Origin: a gamma proteobacterium symbiont of Lucinoma myriamae
GTDB taxonomy: Bacteria > Pseudomonadota > Gammaproteobacteria > GRL18
Direction: 5' to 3'
DNA length: 14,456 nucleotides
Assembly (NCBI GenBank): GCA_025655635.1
Contig: JAHXIM010000350.1
Coordinates: 1 to 14,456, forward strand
Part shown: positions 5,822-14,368 of the stretch, piece after piece
Layout: each line of letters begins with the position of its first letter
Numbering within the stretch: position 1 is the stretch's first letter
Notes under the pieces: model-generated
The model's database searches: none
What the model was told of the DNA's origin: nothing
Seen by the model: the letters and a program-made list of their open reading frames with translations, nothing else
Program-made: the position numbers and the translations under genes

Positions 5822-7402
5822 TTAACGTTGAGTAAAATAGTCAGCAAGATATTGTTCAAAGCTGATATTGTCAGCCGCTTCTAGTTCCCGTTGTTTTTCT
5901 CTTGATGCTTTTACTGCCTGCAGGTGGAACTGTTCCTGCTGTGCACTCAAATGTAGATTTTTATAATAGTGAGAATGCTGTCGGGACATACGTTCTGCAA
6001 AGCGATGAAAACTTTCACCATCCTGATGCATATCATCCAGCATCCTTGCTGAAGGTGTCATATCAGGATCCAATATACGTTCAGTCTGTTTATTAAGACT
6101 CGCTGTATAGGGTTTTTCCGGGTTATCTGCATCAAGCAGCAGACAAACTCCTGCCATTTCCTGCATAATTTCCATGGCCCAGTCCTTCAAGGTCTGGTTT
6201 TGCCCATTGCGAATGAGTTTTAATCCCGGCATACGGCCTTTATGTGCCGTCAGCATTTCATTATGATCAATTTCCTGACGTTCCGGCAGCTCTATAACAG
6301 GGCTGTCATGTAATAAACAAAACAGTAAAAAAGCTTCTAAAAAGTGTAACTGGCTTTCATTGACTCCAAGAGGATCAAAGGCATTCACGTCTAATGAGCG
6401 CAATTCAACGTATTGCACACCACGTTTAGCTAAGGCAATGGTTGGTTTTTCATTACCCTGTAAAATTTGTTTTGGACGAATAGTCGAATAATATTCATTT
6501 TCAATTTGTAAAATATTGGTATTAAGCTGCTGATATTTTCCATCTTTAAGCAAACCAAATTTTTCATATCCTTCATAGGGTGTATTGATTGCCCAGTCCA
6601 GAGAACTGATATAGCTGTCTATATTTTTGTAACAGGCCTTAATCCCGGATTCATTTTCTTTATTATTTTGATAGCCAATGTCTCCCATACGTAACGATGT
6701 AGCATAAGGCTCATAGTAAGTGCTTTCATCAAATTCATCCAAAGTTGTTGAGCCGCCCAGTAAAAAAGACTTACATACAGCTGGTGATGCTCCAAAGAGA
6801 TAAGGGACTAACCAGCCCATACGCTGGCTGTTTCGAATCAGATCGAAATAACGTGTATTAATAAAATCCTGAGGTTCTTGCCGATCATCTTCTAAATCCT
6901 GTAAAACAGGCCAGAATGATTCACTAAGAGAAAAATTAAAGTGTACGCCGGCAATTAGCTGCATTGCCCGACCATAACGATGTCCAAGTCCTCTGCGATA
7001 GACATTTTTCATCGTTCCGGCATTAGACGTACCATAATGAGCAAGTGGGATGCTGGACTCTCCAGTCACCACACAAGGCATACTGGTGGCCCATAAAATC
7101 TCGTCCTGGAGATTTTTATAAACAAATTTTTGGGTATTTTGCAAAAAACCCAGCGCCTCAGAAATCTGACTAAAAGGCGGAGTAATAAACTCAGTCAAGG
7201 CTTCAGAATAATCAGTGGTGATATAAGGATGCGTTAAGGCAGAGCCAAGCGCTTCAGGATGTGCTGTCTGGGCTATACTACCAGAACGATTGACACGCAG
7301 GCTTTCTTTTTCCAGACCAATCTGATTACCTGTCAGCAATTGTGAATCAGGCAGATCCAAAAGAGCTTTGAGGCGCTTTTTGAGAATATGATATTTATGC
7401 AT
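5822..7402 (-). CDS. gshA: Glutamate-cysteine ligase
   Basis: This 526-aa enzyme joins glutamate and cysteine using ATP, the first and limiting step of glutathione synthesis, in the cytoplasm. It is the proteobacterial GshA type (about 518 aa in E. coli). 'GLEKESLRV' (residues 29-37) supplies the metal-binding glutamates. 'TDYSEALTEFITPP', 'YGTSNAGTMKNVYRRGLGHRYGR', 'AGVHFNFS' and 'YVELRSLDVNAFDP' are all conserved signature stretches. The ATG is 8 nt after the stop of the AI-2E-family permease gene, so it is probably the last gene of a DUF2066 - permease - gshA operon. Its 3' end has no intergenic space and no visible terminator before the convergent thioredoxin gene. gshB is not in the window. 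Confidence 0.96.
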   Translation of the reverse strand: MHKYHILKKRLKALLDLPDSQLLTGNQIGLEKESLRVNRSGSIAQTAHPEALGSALTHPYITTDYSEALTEFITPPFSQISEALGFLQNTQKFVYKNLQDEILWATSMPCVVTGESSIPLAHYGTSNAGTMKNVYRRGLGHRYGRAMQLIAGVHFNFSLSESFWPVLQDLEDDRQEPQDFINTRYFDLIRNSQRMGWLVPYLFGASPAVCKSFLLGGSTTLDEFDESTYYEPYATSLRMGDIGYQNNKENESGIKACYKNIDSYISSLDWAINTPYEGYEKFGLLKDGKYQQLNTNILQIENEYYSTIRPKQILQGNEKPTIALAKRGVQYVELRSLDVNAFDPLGVNESQLHFLEAFLLFCLLHDSPVIELPERQEIDHNEMLTAHKGRMPGLKLIRNGQNQTLKDWAMEIMQEMAGVCLLLDADNPEKPYTASLNKQTERILDPDMTPSARMLDDMHQDGESFHRFAERMSRQHSHYYKNLHLSAQQEQFHLQAVKASREKQRELEAADNISFEQYLADYFTQR

Positions 7403-7410
7403 TGAAGACT

Positions 7411-8505
7411 TTAATCCTGAATTTCTTCTTTAACTTCACATTGAGTTTCGTATAGACCACTCGATACATAAGTCAGGTAGATATAGCGCAATAGCACCAT
7501 AACAACAGCTGATACTGGCAAGGCAATCAATACTCCGACAAAGCCAAACAATTGTCCGCCAACAAGAATGGCAAAAATAACGGCAACCGGGTGTAAACCA
7601 ATACGATCGCCTACTAATAGGGGTGTCAATAACATACTTTCTACAACTTGCCCTATACCAAACACAATCGCAATGGGAAATAATAAACTCAGATCATGAA
7701 GCTGCATGAAAGCGGCTGTAACCGCAGCAAGAACACCGACAATAAAGCCTAAATAGGGAACAAAGCTGACGATACCGGCTAAAAGCCCGACTAATAAGGC
7801 TAATTCCAGGCCTGTTATCCAAAGTCCCACTGAATAAATAGTTGCCAGACAAGCCATCACAAGAAGCTGACCACGCATAAAAGCCGCCAGAACTTCATCA
7901 GATTCTTTCGCTAGCCGGGCAACCAGAGGTTCAATATGGCGCGGGATCAAATGATCAATTTTGTCCACCAGAACATCCCAGTCACGCATAAAATAAAAAG
8001 CAATCACCGGGATTAACACAATATTAGACAACCAGGCAATAATAAGCATACCTGAAGTAGAAATCGAGTTAACCAGATAGCCTGCCAGACCACCAATACT
8101 ACGCCAATTTTCCCCTATTGCTTTTTTTAAAATAGTGAGGTCAATTCCATTTTCTGAATTTTGATTTGCCAAGCCAGTAACACTCAGTAGCCTGGGTATC
8201 ACATGAGTTTGCAGGTATTCTATAAAGTCGGGTAATTTCTTCACTAATGCCATTATTTGATTTTCTAATAAAGGGACCAGTAGAAGAATCATCGCCAGCA
8301 GGAGTATGGAAAAGAAAATAAAAACAATGCTTACCGACAAACCTCTGGAAAGCTTACGCGCTTCAAATTTATCAACTAAGGGATCACCAAGATAACCCAA
8401 AAATGCCGCTACCAGAAACGGCGTTAATATGGGAGACAACAGGTAAAAGATCCAGCCGATTAATAACACAATCGACAATAGCATCCACTTTTGTGATTCA
8501 CTCAT
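7411..8505 (-). CDS. AI-2E family (PerM-like) membrane permease
   Basis: This inner-membrane protein of about 364 aa belongs to the AI-2E transporter/PerM family. Several hydrophobic helices are visible: 'WMLLSIVLLIGWIFYLL', 'GLSVSIVFIFFSILLLAMILLLV', 'MLIIAWLSNIVLIPVIAFYF', 'LLVMACLATIYSVGLWITGL', and C-terminal helices around 'VESMLLTPLLVGDRIGLHP', a family signature. The substrate is not defined; relatives have been described as AI-2 exporters or Na+/H+ antiporters. I place the start at ATG 8505 (MSESQKW), which has AAGAG 7 nt upstream and matches usual family starts. ATG 8526 would overlap the DUF2066 gene by 11 nt. The gshA start follows its stop after 8 nt. Confidence 0.88.
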   Translation of the reverse strand: MSESQKWMLLSIVLLIGWIFYLLSPILTPFLVAAFLGYLGDPLVDKFEARKLSRGLSVSIVFIFFSILLLAMILLLVPLLENQIMALVKKLPDFIEYLQTHVIPRLLSVTGLANQNSENGIDLTILKKAIGENWRSIGGLAGYLVNSISTSGMLIIAWLSNIVLIPVIAFYFMRDWDVLVDKIDHLIPRHIEPLVARLAKESDEVLAAFMRGQLLVMACLATIYSVGLWITGLELALLVGLLAGIVSFVPYLGFIVGVLAAVTAAFMQLHDLSLLFPIAIVFGIGQVVESMLLTPLLVGDRIGLHPVAVIFAILVGGQLFGFVGVLIALPVSAVVMVLLRYIYLTYVSSGLYETQCEVKEEIQD

Positions 8506-8515
8506 CACCAGGCTC

Positions 8516-9874
8516 TTATCTGGCATACCAATATTCTAAATCCGGTTGTAAGGGTTGTGGTACGACAGGCATTGCTTCTATCACTTTTGTTTCATCAGGG
8601 GATTTTTGTGTTTCAGTTGTTTTGTCCACTGAATCTAAAGCCGCTTCTCTTGAACTGGGCTGTTTAGTGGAGTCATCACTTGTTGAATTTTTTTTATCCA
8701 GATCATCAAGAATGACTGCTTTGTAGCGATTGTCAGCATCTTCAGTATCATTAAAATCACGACGACTTCGTTCTACCGAATTAAGCATATCACCCAGACT
8801 AATTTCCTGAATCAATGACGTTTGACTGCCTAGAAATTCAATATTGTAAATTAACCTGTCCTGCTCCATCTGCACTAAAGTAAGAGATTTAACGGTTGCC
8901 AGATTACGTAAATAATCATCCAGCTCCTGAAACCCTTTAAAATTATTAACATTATTAATTTGTACCAAGAAACCCGTTCTACCGCCTTGCTGATCAAACT
9001 GAGTAAATTGTTGTGCTAATTTATCCGCCAGCTCATCAATCCCTGAAGCCAGAACCCGCTCTAATTTTTCATCACGTATTTCCCAGCTTTGTGTCTCACC
9101 CAATAGTAATAAATTCCATTGACTAACCCATAGTCCACTCGGTTCTTTAAATAGTCGTGAGGTAAGCGTTGACTGAGCCTGGTAACGTTTTGATGCTAGT
9201 AAAATGGCATCATTAAAGTTCCCCCAAATATCGGTGGCAGAAATGCTGGACTGATCCTGCAGATCCAAAAAAGGAAAGATAAGAGAAATACCGCGAGATT
9301 CAGCCTGCATTTTAAATGCATCATAGATTTGAGGTGCATCATGCTGACTTTTTAAAAAACGCTTTCCCTTCACTTCTTGAGAAAACCAGATTAGGGTCTC
9401 AGGTCTGACTTTTCCCCATACAGGTATCTGCGCTTCTGTTAATAAAGCATTAATCGTTCTGGGATTAAATCGAGCCCAGAACCACTTTTCTTTTTCTACT
9501 GTTTTATTTTCTGGCGCGCTGTTTTCTATCAACTGATCAGAAGAGATGATTTTATTATCATAGCGAAATTGAGAAATAGCGCCTTCCGCTTTTTTCAATA
9601 AGGCATCATACGCAGGTGAAGAAACCACATCTGATCGGCCTGATACTTTAATCAGGACCTGACTAAACGCTTCTTTGATCAGATCATTTTCACCCATAGT
9701 GGTCTCAGCTTTAACACTGGCTTCATAAAGCTTGCCTGCATCAACAGCAAAGCCGGACTGAGCAAAAAGCAGGCTGCTCAGAAGAATAAAACAAAAATTT
9801 CTGACTTGCCTTATTTTAAGCTGACTTGTATTTAATTGGCTTATAGTTAATTGCATTGTTAAGTTAAGTTTCAA
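8516..9874 (-). CDS. DUF2066 domain protein, secreted
   Basis: This is a gammaproteobacterial protein of unknown function (DUF2066), 452 aa from a TTG start at 9874 or 446 aa from the ATG at 9856; neither has an ideal ribosome binding site, although GGGAAC lies upstream of the TTG. A signal peptide ends at about Ala43 ('LLFAQSGFA|VD'), pointing to the periplasm or outer membrane. The central part ('FSQVLIKVSGRSDV', 'FWARFNPRTINALLTEAQIPVWGKVRPETLIWF') is the conserved domain. The last ~80 residues are Lys/Ser/Asp-rich and probably disordered, ending 'LEYWYAR'. It is first in a leftward operon with the permease and gshA, and divergent from purM, an arrangement common in this class. Confidence 0.85.
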   Translation of the reverse strand: MKLNLTMQLTISQLNTSQLKIRQVRNFCFILLSSLLFAQSGFAVDAGKLYEASVKAETTMGENDLIKEAFSQVLIKVSGRSDVVSSPAYDALLKKAEGAISQFRYDNKIISSDQLIENSAPENKTVEKEKWFWARFNPRTINALLTEAQIPVWGKVRPETLIWFSQEVKGKRFLKSQHDAPQIYDAFKMQAESRGISLIFPFLDLQDQSSISATDIWGNFNDAILLASKRYQAQSTLTSRLFKEPSGLWVSQWNLLLLGETQSWEIRDEKLERVLASGIDELADKLAQQFTQFDQQGGRTGFLVQINNVNNFKGFQELDDYLRNLATVKSLTLVQMEQDRLIYNIEFLGSQTSLIQEISLGDMLNSVERSRRDFNDTEDADNRYKAVILDDLDKKNSTSDDSTKQPSSREAALDSVDKTTETQKSPDETKVIEAMPVVPQPLQPDLEYWYAR

Positions 9875-10007
9875 GGTTTAGTTCCCTTTTTGTGTTCCCT
9901 GACAGGATTATTCTAACCCGATAGAATAGCAAAAATATGCTCGTTAGTATAACCCAAATCTGCGTTAACCTTATCCTAAACAGCAATAGACTTATGGTTT
10001 GTGGATT

Positions 10008-10031
10008 CTGCAATTACATTTGCAGTATAAT
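10008..10031 (+). promoter_or_regulatory. purM: purM promoter with operator-like dyad
   Basis: A consensus -10 TATAAT lies at 10026-10031. Directly before it CTGCAA (10008-10013) and TTGCAG (10020-10025) form a perfect dyad with a 6-nt centre, occupying the -35/-10 spacer. The -35 is weak (around 10002-10008), which suits an activated or repressed promoter. The GCAA...TTGC half-sites resemble PurR half-sites but are 2 bp further apart. The ribosome binding site CGGAG (10046-10050) is 7 nt before GTG. Confidence 0.5.
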
Positions 10032-10057
10032 ACCCCTTTTAAATTCGGAGCAGCCAG

Positions 10058-11095
10058 GTGAGCAAACAATCTCTCAGTTATCGTGATGCAGGTGTAGATA
10101 TAGATGCGGGTAACTCGCTTATCGAGCGCATAAAGCCTTATACAAAAGCAACACAAAGACCTGGTGTACTCGGTGGTTTAGGTGGTTTTGGAGCTTTATT
10201 TGAATTACCACTTGATCGTTATAAAAATCCCGTTTTAGTCTCTGGCACTGATGGAGTCGGTACTAAATTAAAATTAGCATTGATGATCGGTAAACATGAC
10301 ACGATTGGTATCGATTTAGTTGCTATGTGTTCCAATGATCTGATTGTTGCCGGTGCTGAGCCACTCTTCTTTTTAGATTACTATGCCACCGGTAAGCTTG
10401 ATATTGAAACCGCAACTGATGTCATCAAAGGCATTAGCGAAGGCTGTATTCAGTCAGGCTGCGCACTTACCGGCGGTGAAACAGCAGAAATGCCCGGCAT
10501 GTATGAGGGTGATGATTATGATCTGGCTGGATTTTGTGTCGGTATTGTTGAAAAAGATGAAATCATTGATGGCTCAAAAGTAAAAGAAGGCGATATCCTG
10601 CTGGGGCTTGCTTCGAGTGGTCCTCATTCTAATGGATATTCTTTGATCCGCAAGGTTATTGAAGTGTCCGGTGCTGATTTAAACAGTGAGTTTGACGGTG
10701 ATACATTAGGTAATCGCTTACTGGAACCCACTCGTATCTATGTTAAGTCATTACTGGCTTTGGCAAAAGAAATTGAAATTCACTCACTATCTCATATTAC
10801 CGGCGGCGGTTTATTAGAAAATCTACCTCGCGTAATGCCTGATAACACCACCGCTAAAATCGATGCTGAGAGCTGGACAAGACCACGGGTCTTTGACTGG
10901 TTGCAAGATGAAGGCAATATTGAAACCAATGAAATGTACCGTACCTTTAATTGTGGTATCGGCATGGTCGTTGTTGTTTCACCTGATGATCAACAAAAAG
11001 CCATTGAGCTTCTTCAGCAACAAGGTGAGACCGTATTCACACTAGGCACCATTGAAACCAGTGCTGAAACAACACCCAGCGTAGTTATCGATTAA
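10058..11095 (+). CDS. purM: Phosphoribosylformylglycinamidine cyclo-ligase
   Basis: AIR synthetase, 345 aa and full length, closes the imidazole ring: FGAM plus ATP gives AIR in purine synthesis. The conserved series is complete: 'YRDAGVDIDAGNSLIERIKP' at the N terminus, 'GTDGVGTKL', 'ALTGGETAEMPGMY', 'SSGPHSNGYSLIRK' and 'HITGGGLLENLPR'. The start is GTG at 10058, with CGGAG 7 nt upstream. purN follows 17 nt after its stop, so the two are co-transcribed as in E. coli. It is divergent from the DUF2066 operon. Confidence 0.97.
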   Translation: MSKQSLSYRDAGVDIDAGNSLIERIKPYTKATQRPGVLGGLGGFGALFELPLDRYKNPVLVSGTDGVGTKLKLALMIGKHDTIGIDLVAMCSNDLIVAGAEPLFFLDYYATGKLDIETATDVIKGISEGCIQSGCALTGGETAEMPGMYEGDDYDLAGFCVGIVEKDEIIDGSKVKEGDILLGLASSGPHSNGYSLIRKVIEVSGADLNSEFDGDTLGNRLLEPTRIYVKSLLALAKEIEIHSLSHITGGGLLENLPRVMPDNTTAKIDAESWTRPRVFDWLQDEGNIETNEMYRTFNCGIGMVVVVSPDDQQKAIELLQQQGETVFTLGTIETSAETTPSVVID

Positions 11096-11112
11096 TAGTT
11101 ATCAGTTAAGAC

Positions 11113-11739
11113 ATGAACCCACTACCTATTGTTGTTCTTATATCCGGTGGCGGCAGTAACTTACAGAGTATTATTGACCGCATTGCAGATAAAACACTCA
11201 ATGCCAGACTCTGTGCAGTTATTAGCAATAAAGCCGATGCCTATGGCATTGAACGGGCAAAAAAAGCAAACATTCCTACTGAAATTATTGACCATAAACA
11301 ATATGACAGCCGGGAAAGCTTTGATGCTGAGCTCACTCAATGCATTGAAAAATATCAGCCTCAGTTAATTATTCTGGCAGGCTTTATGCGTATTTTGACT
11401 GATGATTTTGTTAATCATTTTTATGGCAGAATGATTAACATCCACCCATCATTACTACCCAAATATCGTGGTATTCACACACATCAGCGAGCACTTGAAG
11501 CCGGTGACAACACTCACGGTCTCAGCATTCACTATGTTAGTGCAGAGTTAGATGGCGGGCCGATTATTTTACAAAAATCAGTAGACATCCTTGATAATGA
11601 TACCGAAGAAAGCCTGGCACAAAGAGTTTTAGTTCAGGAGCACATTGCTTATCCTCAAGTTATTCAATGGTTTACTGAAGGTCGTTTGCAATTAACAGAC
11701 AATCAGGTCATGATGGATGGCAAGCCGTTAACATATTGA
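11113..11739 (+). CDS. purN: Phosphoribosylglycinamide formyltransferase
   Basis: This 208-aa folate-dependent GAR transformylase transfers a formyl group from 10-formyl-THF to GAR in purine synthesis. The phosphate-binding start 'VLISGGGSNLQSIID', the folate/catalytic 'INIHPSLLPKYRG' (Asn-x-His) and 'HYVSAELDGGPII' (the catalytic Asp) are present, as is 'AGFMRIL'. The length is normal. It follows purM by 17 nt and precedes the DUF3108 gene by 10 nt, so all three appear to form one operon. Confidence 0.97.
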   Translation: MNPLPIVVLISGGGSNLQSIIDRIADKTLNARLCAVISNKADAYGIERAKKANIPTEIIDHKQYDSRESFDAELTQCIEKYQPQLIILAGFMRILTDDFVNHFYGRMINIHPSLLPKYRGIHTHQRALEAGDNTHGLSIHYVSAELDGGPIILQKSVDILDNDTEESLAQRVLVQEHIAYPQVIQWFTEGRLQLTDNQVMMDGKPLTY

Positions 11740-11749
11740 GAAATGAACG

Positions 11750-12511
11750 ATGAAATTACAACGCTCCTGTTTAATCATTTTTCTTGTTTCTTTTTTTAGT
11801 TTTAATCACGTAACAGCCGATACTAAAATCCAGCTCAAGCCATTTGTAGCAACCTACATGATTACAGCGATGGGACTTGAAGGTATTAATGTCACTAATT
11901 CCTTAAGCCTTAATCAGTCAAACGGCGAACATCAGCAGTATCATTTTAAATCCTACTCAATGCCTATTGGTCTGCTGGCATTTAAAAAAGATGAAACTCG
12001 TGATGAGCAAAGTGAAGGATCAATTATAGACGGTCAAATTCAACCCGAACACTATACCTACCTGCAACTGCGCAATGACAAAAAACGTCGTGATGTGGAA
12101 CTCACATTTGACTGGCTTCGTAAGGAAGTGAGTAATAATCATAAGCATAAAAATAGTAAATGGCATTTGTCCATCCCTGAGCATACCATCGATAAACTGT
12201 CTTATCAGCTAGCGCTCATGCTTAAACTGGCTAATGACCCAGACAAACATTTTAGCTTCTATGTTGCCGATGGCGGTAAACTCAAAGAATATAATTTTGA
12301 AGTATTGCGTGAAGAGCGGGTGTATACGTCATTGGGCAGCTATAAAGCCATAAAAATTCAGCATCAACGTTATAAAAAAGGCAAAAATATCACTCTATGG
12401 TGCGCCCCCGATCTCAATTATTTACCCGTCAAGATCATTCAAGAGGAAACAGGTAAACCTACGTTTATTTCAACTCTGATTTCCTATCAGGAAGGTATGA
12501 GCAATCATTAA
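11750..12511 (+). CDS. DUF3108 domain protein, secreted
   Basis: This 253-aa protein with a signal peptide (cleavage near Ala23, 'NHVTA|D') belongs to DUF3108, a beta-rich periplasmic family of unknown function often found directly after purN in gammaproteobacteria. 'FVATYMITAMGLEG', 'DPDKHFSFYVADGGKLKEYNFEVL' and 'ITLWCAPDLNYLPVKIIQEE' are typical conserved stretches. The 10-nt gap to purN suggests co-transcription, but no functional link with purine synthesis can be inferred from this alone. No terminator is evident after the stop. Confidence 0.85.
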   Translation: MKLQRSCLIIFLVSFFSFNHVTADTKIQLKPFVATYMITAMGLEGINVTNSLSLNQSNGEHQQYHFKSYSMPIGLLAFKKDETRDEQSEGSIIDGQIQPEHYTYLQLRNDKKRRDVELTFDWLRKEVSNNHKHKNSKWHLSIPEHTIDKLSYQLALMLKLANDPDKHFSFYVADGGKLKEYNFEVLREERVYTSLGSYKAIKIQHQRYKKGKNITLWCAPDLNYLPVKIIQEETGKPTFISTLISYQEGMSNH

Positions 12512-12537
12512 CTCAGCGGCACAGGATAAGATTCAGA

Positions 12538-12824
12538 CTATTGGCTATTTATTCCTGCTTCAAATGCTTCCAGCAAAGCTTCTCTCAATTGAGGTTGTTG
12601 TTCTAAATCAATCTCAGACAAATGCTTATCAGCAATAGCCTGCACAATACCTAACTGTTTATTATTGAGCCATTCCTGACGAAAAGTCTGATAATTAAAT
12701 TTTCCATCGTGTAAGTGATAATCGCTATTCCTGTTGTATCTGAATAAACAGCATCTCCAGCCAGCATAATTTCATAGGCATAGGAATAAGTATCAATATT
12801 AACAGTGATGCTATTTGATATTAA
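12538..12824 (-). pseudogene. Decayed coding remnant between DUF3108 gene and dcd
   Basis: The 345-bp interval 12512-12856 holds no intact gene. On the - strand two overlapping open stretches read like one protein. The first runs from about 12824 ('NSITVNIDTYSYAYEIMLAG', then 'DAVYSDTTG'). The second starts near 12725 ('SDYHLHDGKFNYQTFRQEW', then 'LNNKQLGIVQAIADKH' and 'QLREALLEAFEAGINSQ') and ends in TAG at 12538-12540. They are joined by a single-base frameshift, and no clear start is found. I do not recognise the family. Composition and the clean stop suggest a recently broken gene downstream of dcd. Confidence 0.45.
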
Positions 12825-12856
12825 ACAGGACTTCTATGTTGTAAAAAGAATATGAA

Positions 12857-13423
12857 CTACGTTCTTGGAGTCACAACGCCGGTTTGTCCCTGATATTTTC
12901 CCTGACGGTCTTTATAAGAAGTTTCACAGACTTCATCAGACTCAAAAAATAACATTTGAGCAACTCCTTCATTGGCATATATTTTTGCCGGTAATGGCGT
13001 AGTGTTTGAAAATTCTAAAGTCACATGTCCTTCCCATTCAGGCTCCAGAGGCGTGACATTCACAATAATACCACAACGCGCATAAGTGGATTTACCCAGA
13101 CAGACTGTCAGCACTTTTCTTGGAATACGAAAATATTCGACTGTTCTGGCCAGAGCAAAGGAATTAGGCGGGATAATGCACACATCCGATTCAACATCAA
13201 CAAAGCTTTTATCATCAAAGTCTTTGGGATCAACTATCGCTGAATTAATATTGGTAAAGATTTTAAACTCGCGTGAACAACGCACATCATAACCATAACT
13301 GGAAGTACCATAGGAGACAATTCGCTCACCATTTTTTTCTTTTATCTGGTTGTATTCAAAAGGCTCAATCATGCCCTCATTTTCCGCCATAGAACGGATC
13401 CAATGATCTGACTTAATGCTCAT
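12857..13423 (-). CDS. dcd: dCTP deaminase
   Basis: This 188-aa cytoplasmic enzyme deaminates dCTP to dUTP, feeding thymidylate synthesis. It belongs to the trimeric Dcd/dUTPase fold. Signature stretches are 'SYGYDVRCSREFKIF', 'IPPNSFALARTVEYFRIPR', 'CLGKSTYARCGIIVNVTPLEP' and 'EGHVTLEFSNTTPLPAKIY', the last carrying the catalytic Glu, and 'GVAQMLFFE'. Its length is close to E. coli Dcd (193 aa). The ATG at 13423 is the only start that includes the conserved N terminus ('MSIKSDHWIR'); its ribosome binding site is weak. It is probably transcribed alone. Confidence 0.95.
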   Translation of the reverse strand: MSIKSDHWIRSMAENEGMIEPFEYNQIKEKNGERIVSYGTSSYGYDVRCSREFKIFTNINSAIVDPKDFDDKSFVDVESDVCIIPPNSFALARTVEYFRIPRKVLTVCLGKSTYARCGIIVNVTPLEPEWEGHVTLEFSNTTPLPAKIYANEGVAQMLFFESDEVCETSYKDRQGKYQGQTGVVTPRT

Positions 13424-13460
13424 AAGTAACTATTACTCGTATTGTTGATATTTTGCTGCA

Positions 13461-13490
13461 TATTATCCCTGTGATGGGCAATAAAAACAA
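13461..13490 (-). promoter_or_regulatory. dcd: Weak candidate dcd promoter
   Basis: On the - strand TTGTTT (13485-13490) and ATAATA (13461-13466) are spaced by 18 nt, about 38 nt upstream of the dcd start. It is plausible but not distinctive. Confidence 0.25.
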
Positions 13491-13557
13491 GGTCGGCTTT
13501 ATCCAATACAAAAAAAGTCTGAACAAAATCATAAACATTGATTTGTCTGGCTACATA

Positions 13558-13794
13558 TCATTTACCAGCTTCATGATCATCAGCAATGAATGAATCAGGC
13601 ACTAAAGTTAATGTTAAACCAACGGACTGTGCCAGTAACTGCAATGTGCTGAACTTAATATCTTTACTTTTTTATCTCGTGATATTGAAGAGAGATTAAT
13701 CTGCACTTTATTAGCCAGTGCTTTTTGGTCCACCCCCTTTTTTCCAGCCCGCTTTTATTATTTGCTTCAGTAATTTTGCTATGTCTTTTTTCAT
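13558..13794 (-). pseudogene. Frameshifted XRE-type HTH (antitoxin-like) gene
   Basis: From ATG 13794 the frame reads 'MKKDIAKLLKQIIKAGW' and ends early. One base out of phase it continues 'QKALANKVQINLSSISR', the helix-turn-helix core of Cro/C1-type regulators. After a second shift it ends 'STLQLLAQSVGLTLTLVPD' with a stop at 13558-13560. Together these make an ~79-residue single-domain HTH protein like HigA/HipB-type antitoxins, broken by two indels, one near a run of six A and five G. No partner toxin is recognisable on either side. The tandem TTGACT-containing repeats upstream would have been its promoter and operator. The remaining bases 13424-13557 hold only the dcd leader. Confidence 0.7.
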
Positions 13795-13813
13795 AATTTT
13801 TAGAATAATAATT

Positions 13814-13870
13814 TGCATGTAAGTCAATTTATAAACAAAATTACATTTTGCTCTGCATACAAGTCAATTT
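13814..13870 (-). promoter_or_regulatory. Tandem promoter/operator repeats before HTH gene
   Basis: TGCATnnAAGTCAATTT occurs twice, at 13814-13830 and 13854-13870, 40 bp apart (about four helical turns). On the - strand each contains TTGACT, a good -35 hexamer, followed by a conserved T-GC element. The position just upstream of the HTH start suggests autoregulation. Confidence 0.45.
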
Positions 13871-13925
13871 TATTTTAAAAAAGGGGTGTTCTTTCAAAAA
13901 ATAGTAGAGCTGACAGGAAGTAATT

Positions 13926-14368
13926 TTATTCAATACACTGTATAAACTCAGCAATAATAGTAAAATCTTCAGCCTCATCTGGCTCTACTGTTAATACAGG
14001 GTAATCTGGATTTTCCGGTCTTAGTTCAATTTTCTCATGTGCCCATTCAAATTCACTACCCGCAACTTTCTGGCTGAAATAACGTTTTATAGTAAATGAT
14101 GTCTGGGTATCAGGATCTTCATAGCCTGATTTTTTTACTAAAACAACCCTGCTATTTCTTGAGCCTGCAACACCATATTTGAATAAACAATAACTACCAT
14201 CAGGTATTAACGGCTCCATTGAATGACCGTGAACTTGTGAAATAAACATCGTCTTGTCTATTGAACGGTGTAAATAAATTTTATTGATATCAATCCATTT
14301 TTTTGAATAGTCATCAACTTCTGATTCTGCAAAGCCGCCAGCGGCAATTTCTAAAGGATAAAATGGTA
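13926..14368 (-). CDS. S24 (LexA-like) peptidase, 3' exon of intron-split gene
   Basis: The C-terminal ~147 residues form an S24 serine-lysine peptidase domain, as in LexA, UmuD and phage repressors. The catalytic Ser sits in 'VHGHSMEPLIPDGSYCLF' and the Lys in 'SFTIKRYF', 45 residues later. 'EIAAGGF', about 40 residues before the Ser, supplies a possible Ala-Gly self-cleavage site. The style ('SRNSRVVLVKKSGYEDPDT', 'LTVEPDEAEDFTIIAEF') recalls S24 domains attached to or encoded next to DEAD-type helicases, which I state only from memory. The open frame runs on to a GTG at 14441, but that part ('MNRPLRTRMMGGVGAVGEKP') is translated group II intron RNA, not protein. The true 5' part of the gene lies beyond the window, upstream of the intron. 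If the intron splices, the protein may be made. Confidence 0.75.

Noticed and set aside
8403..8726. 107-codon + strand frame across the permease/DUF2066 junction
   Set aside because: It is antisense to two recognisable genes, with no ribosome binding site or protein-like composition.
10008..10025. PurR box upstream of purM
   Set aside because: The half-sites GCAA and TTGC are separated by 6 nt rather than the 4 nt of the PurR operator, so I list it only as an unknown dyad.
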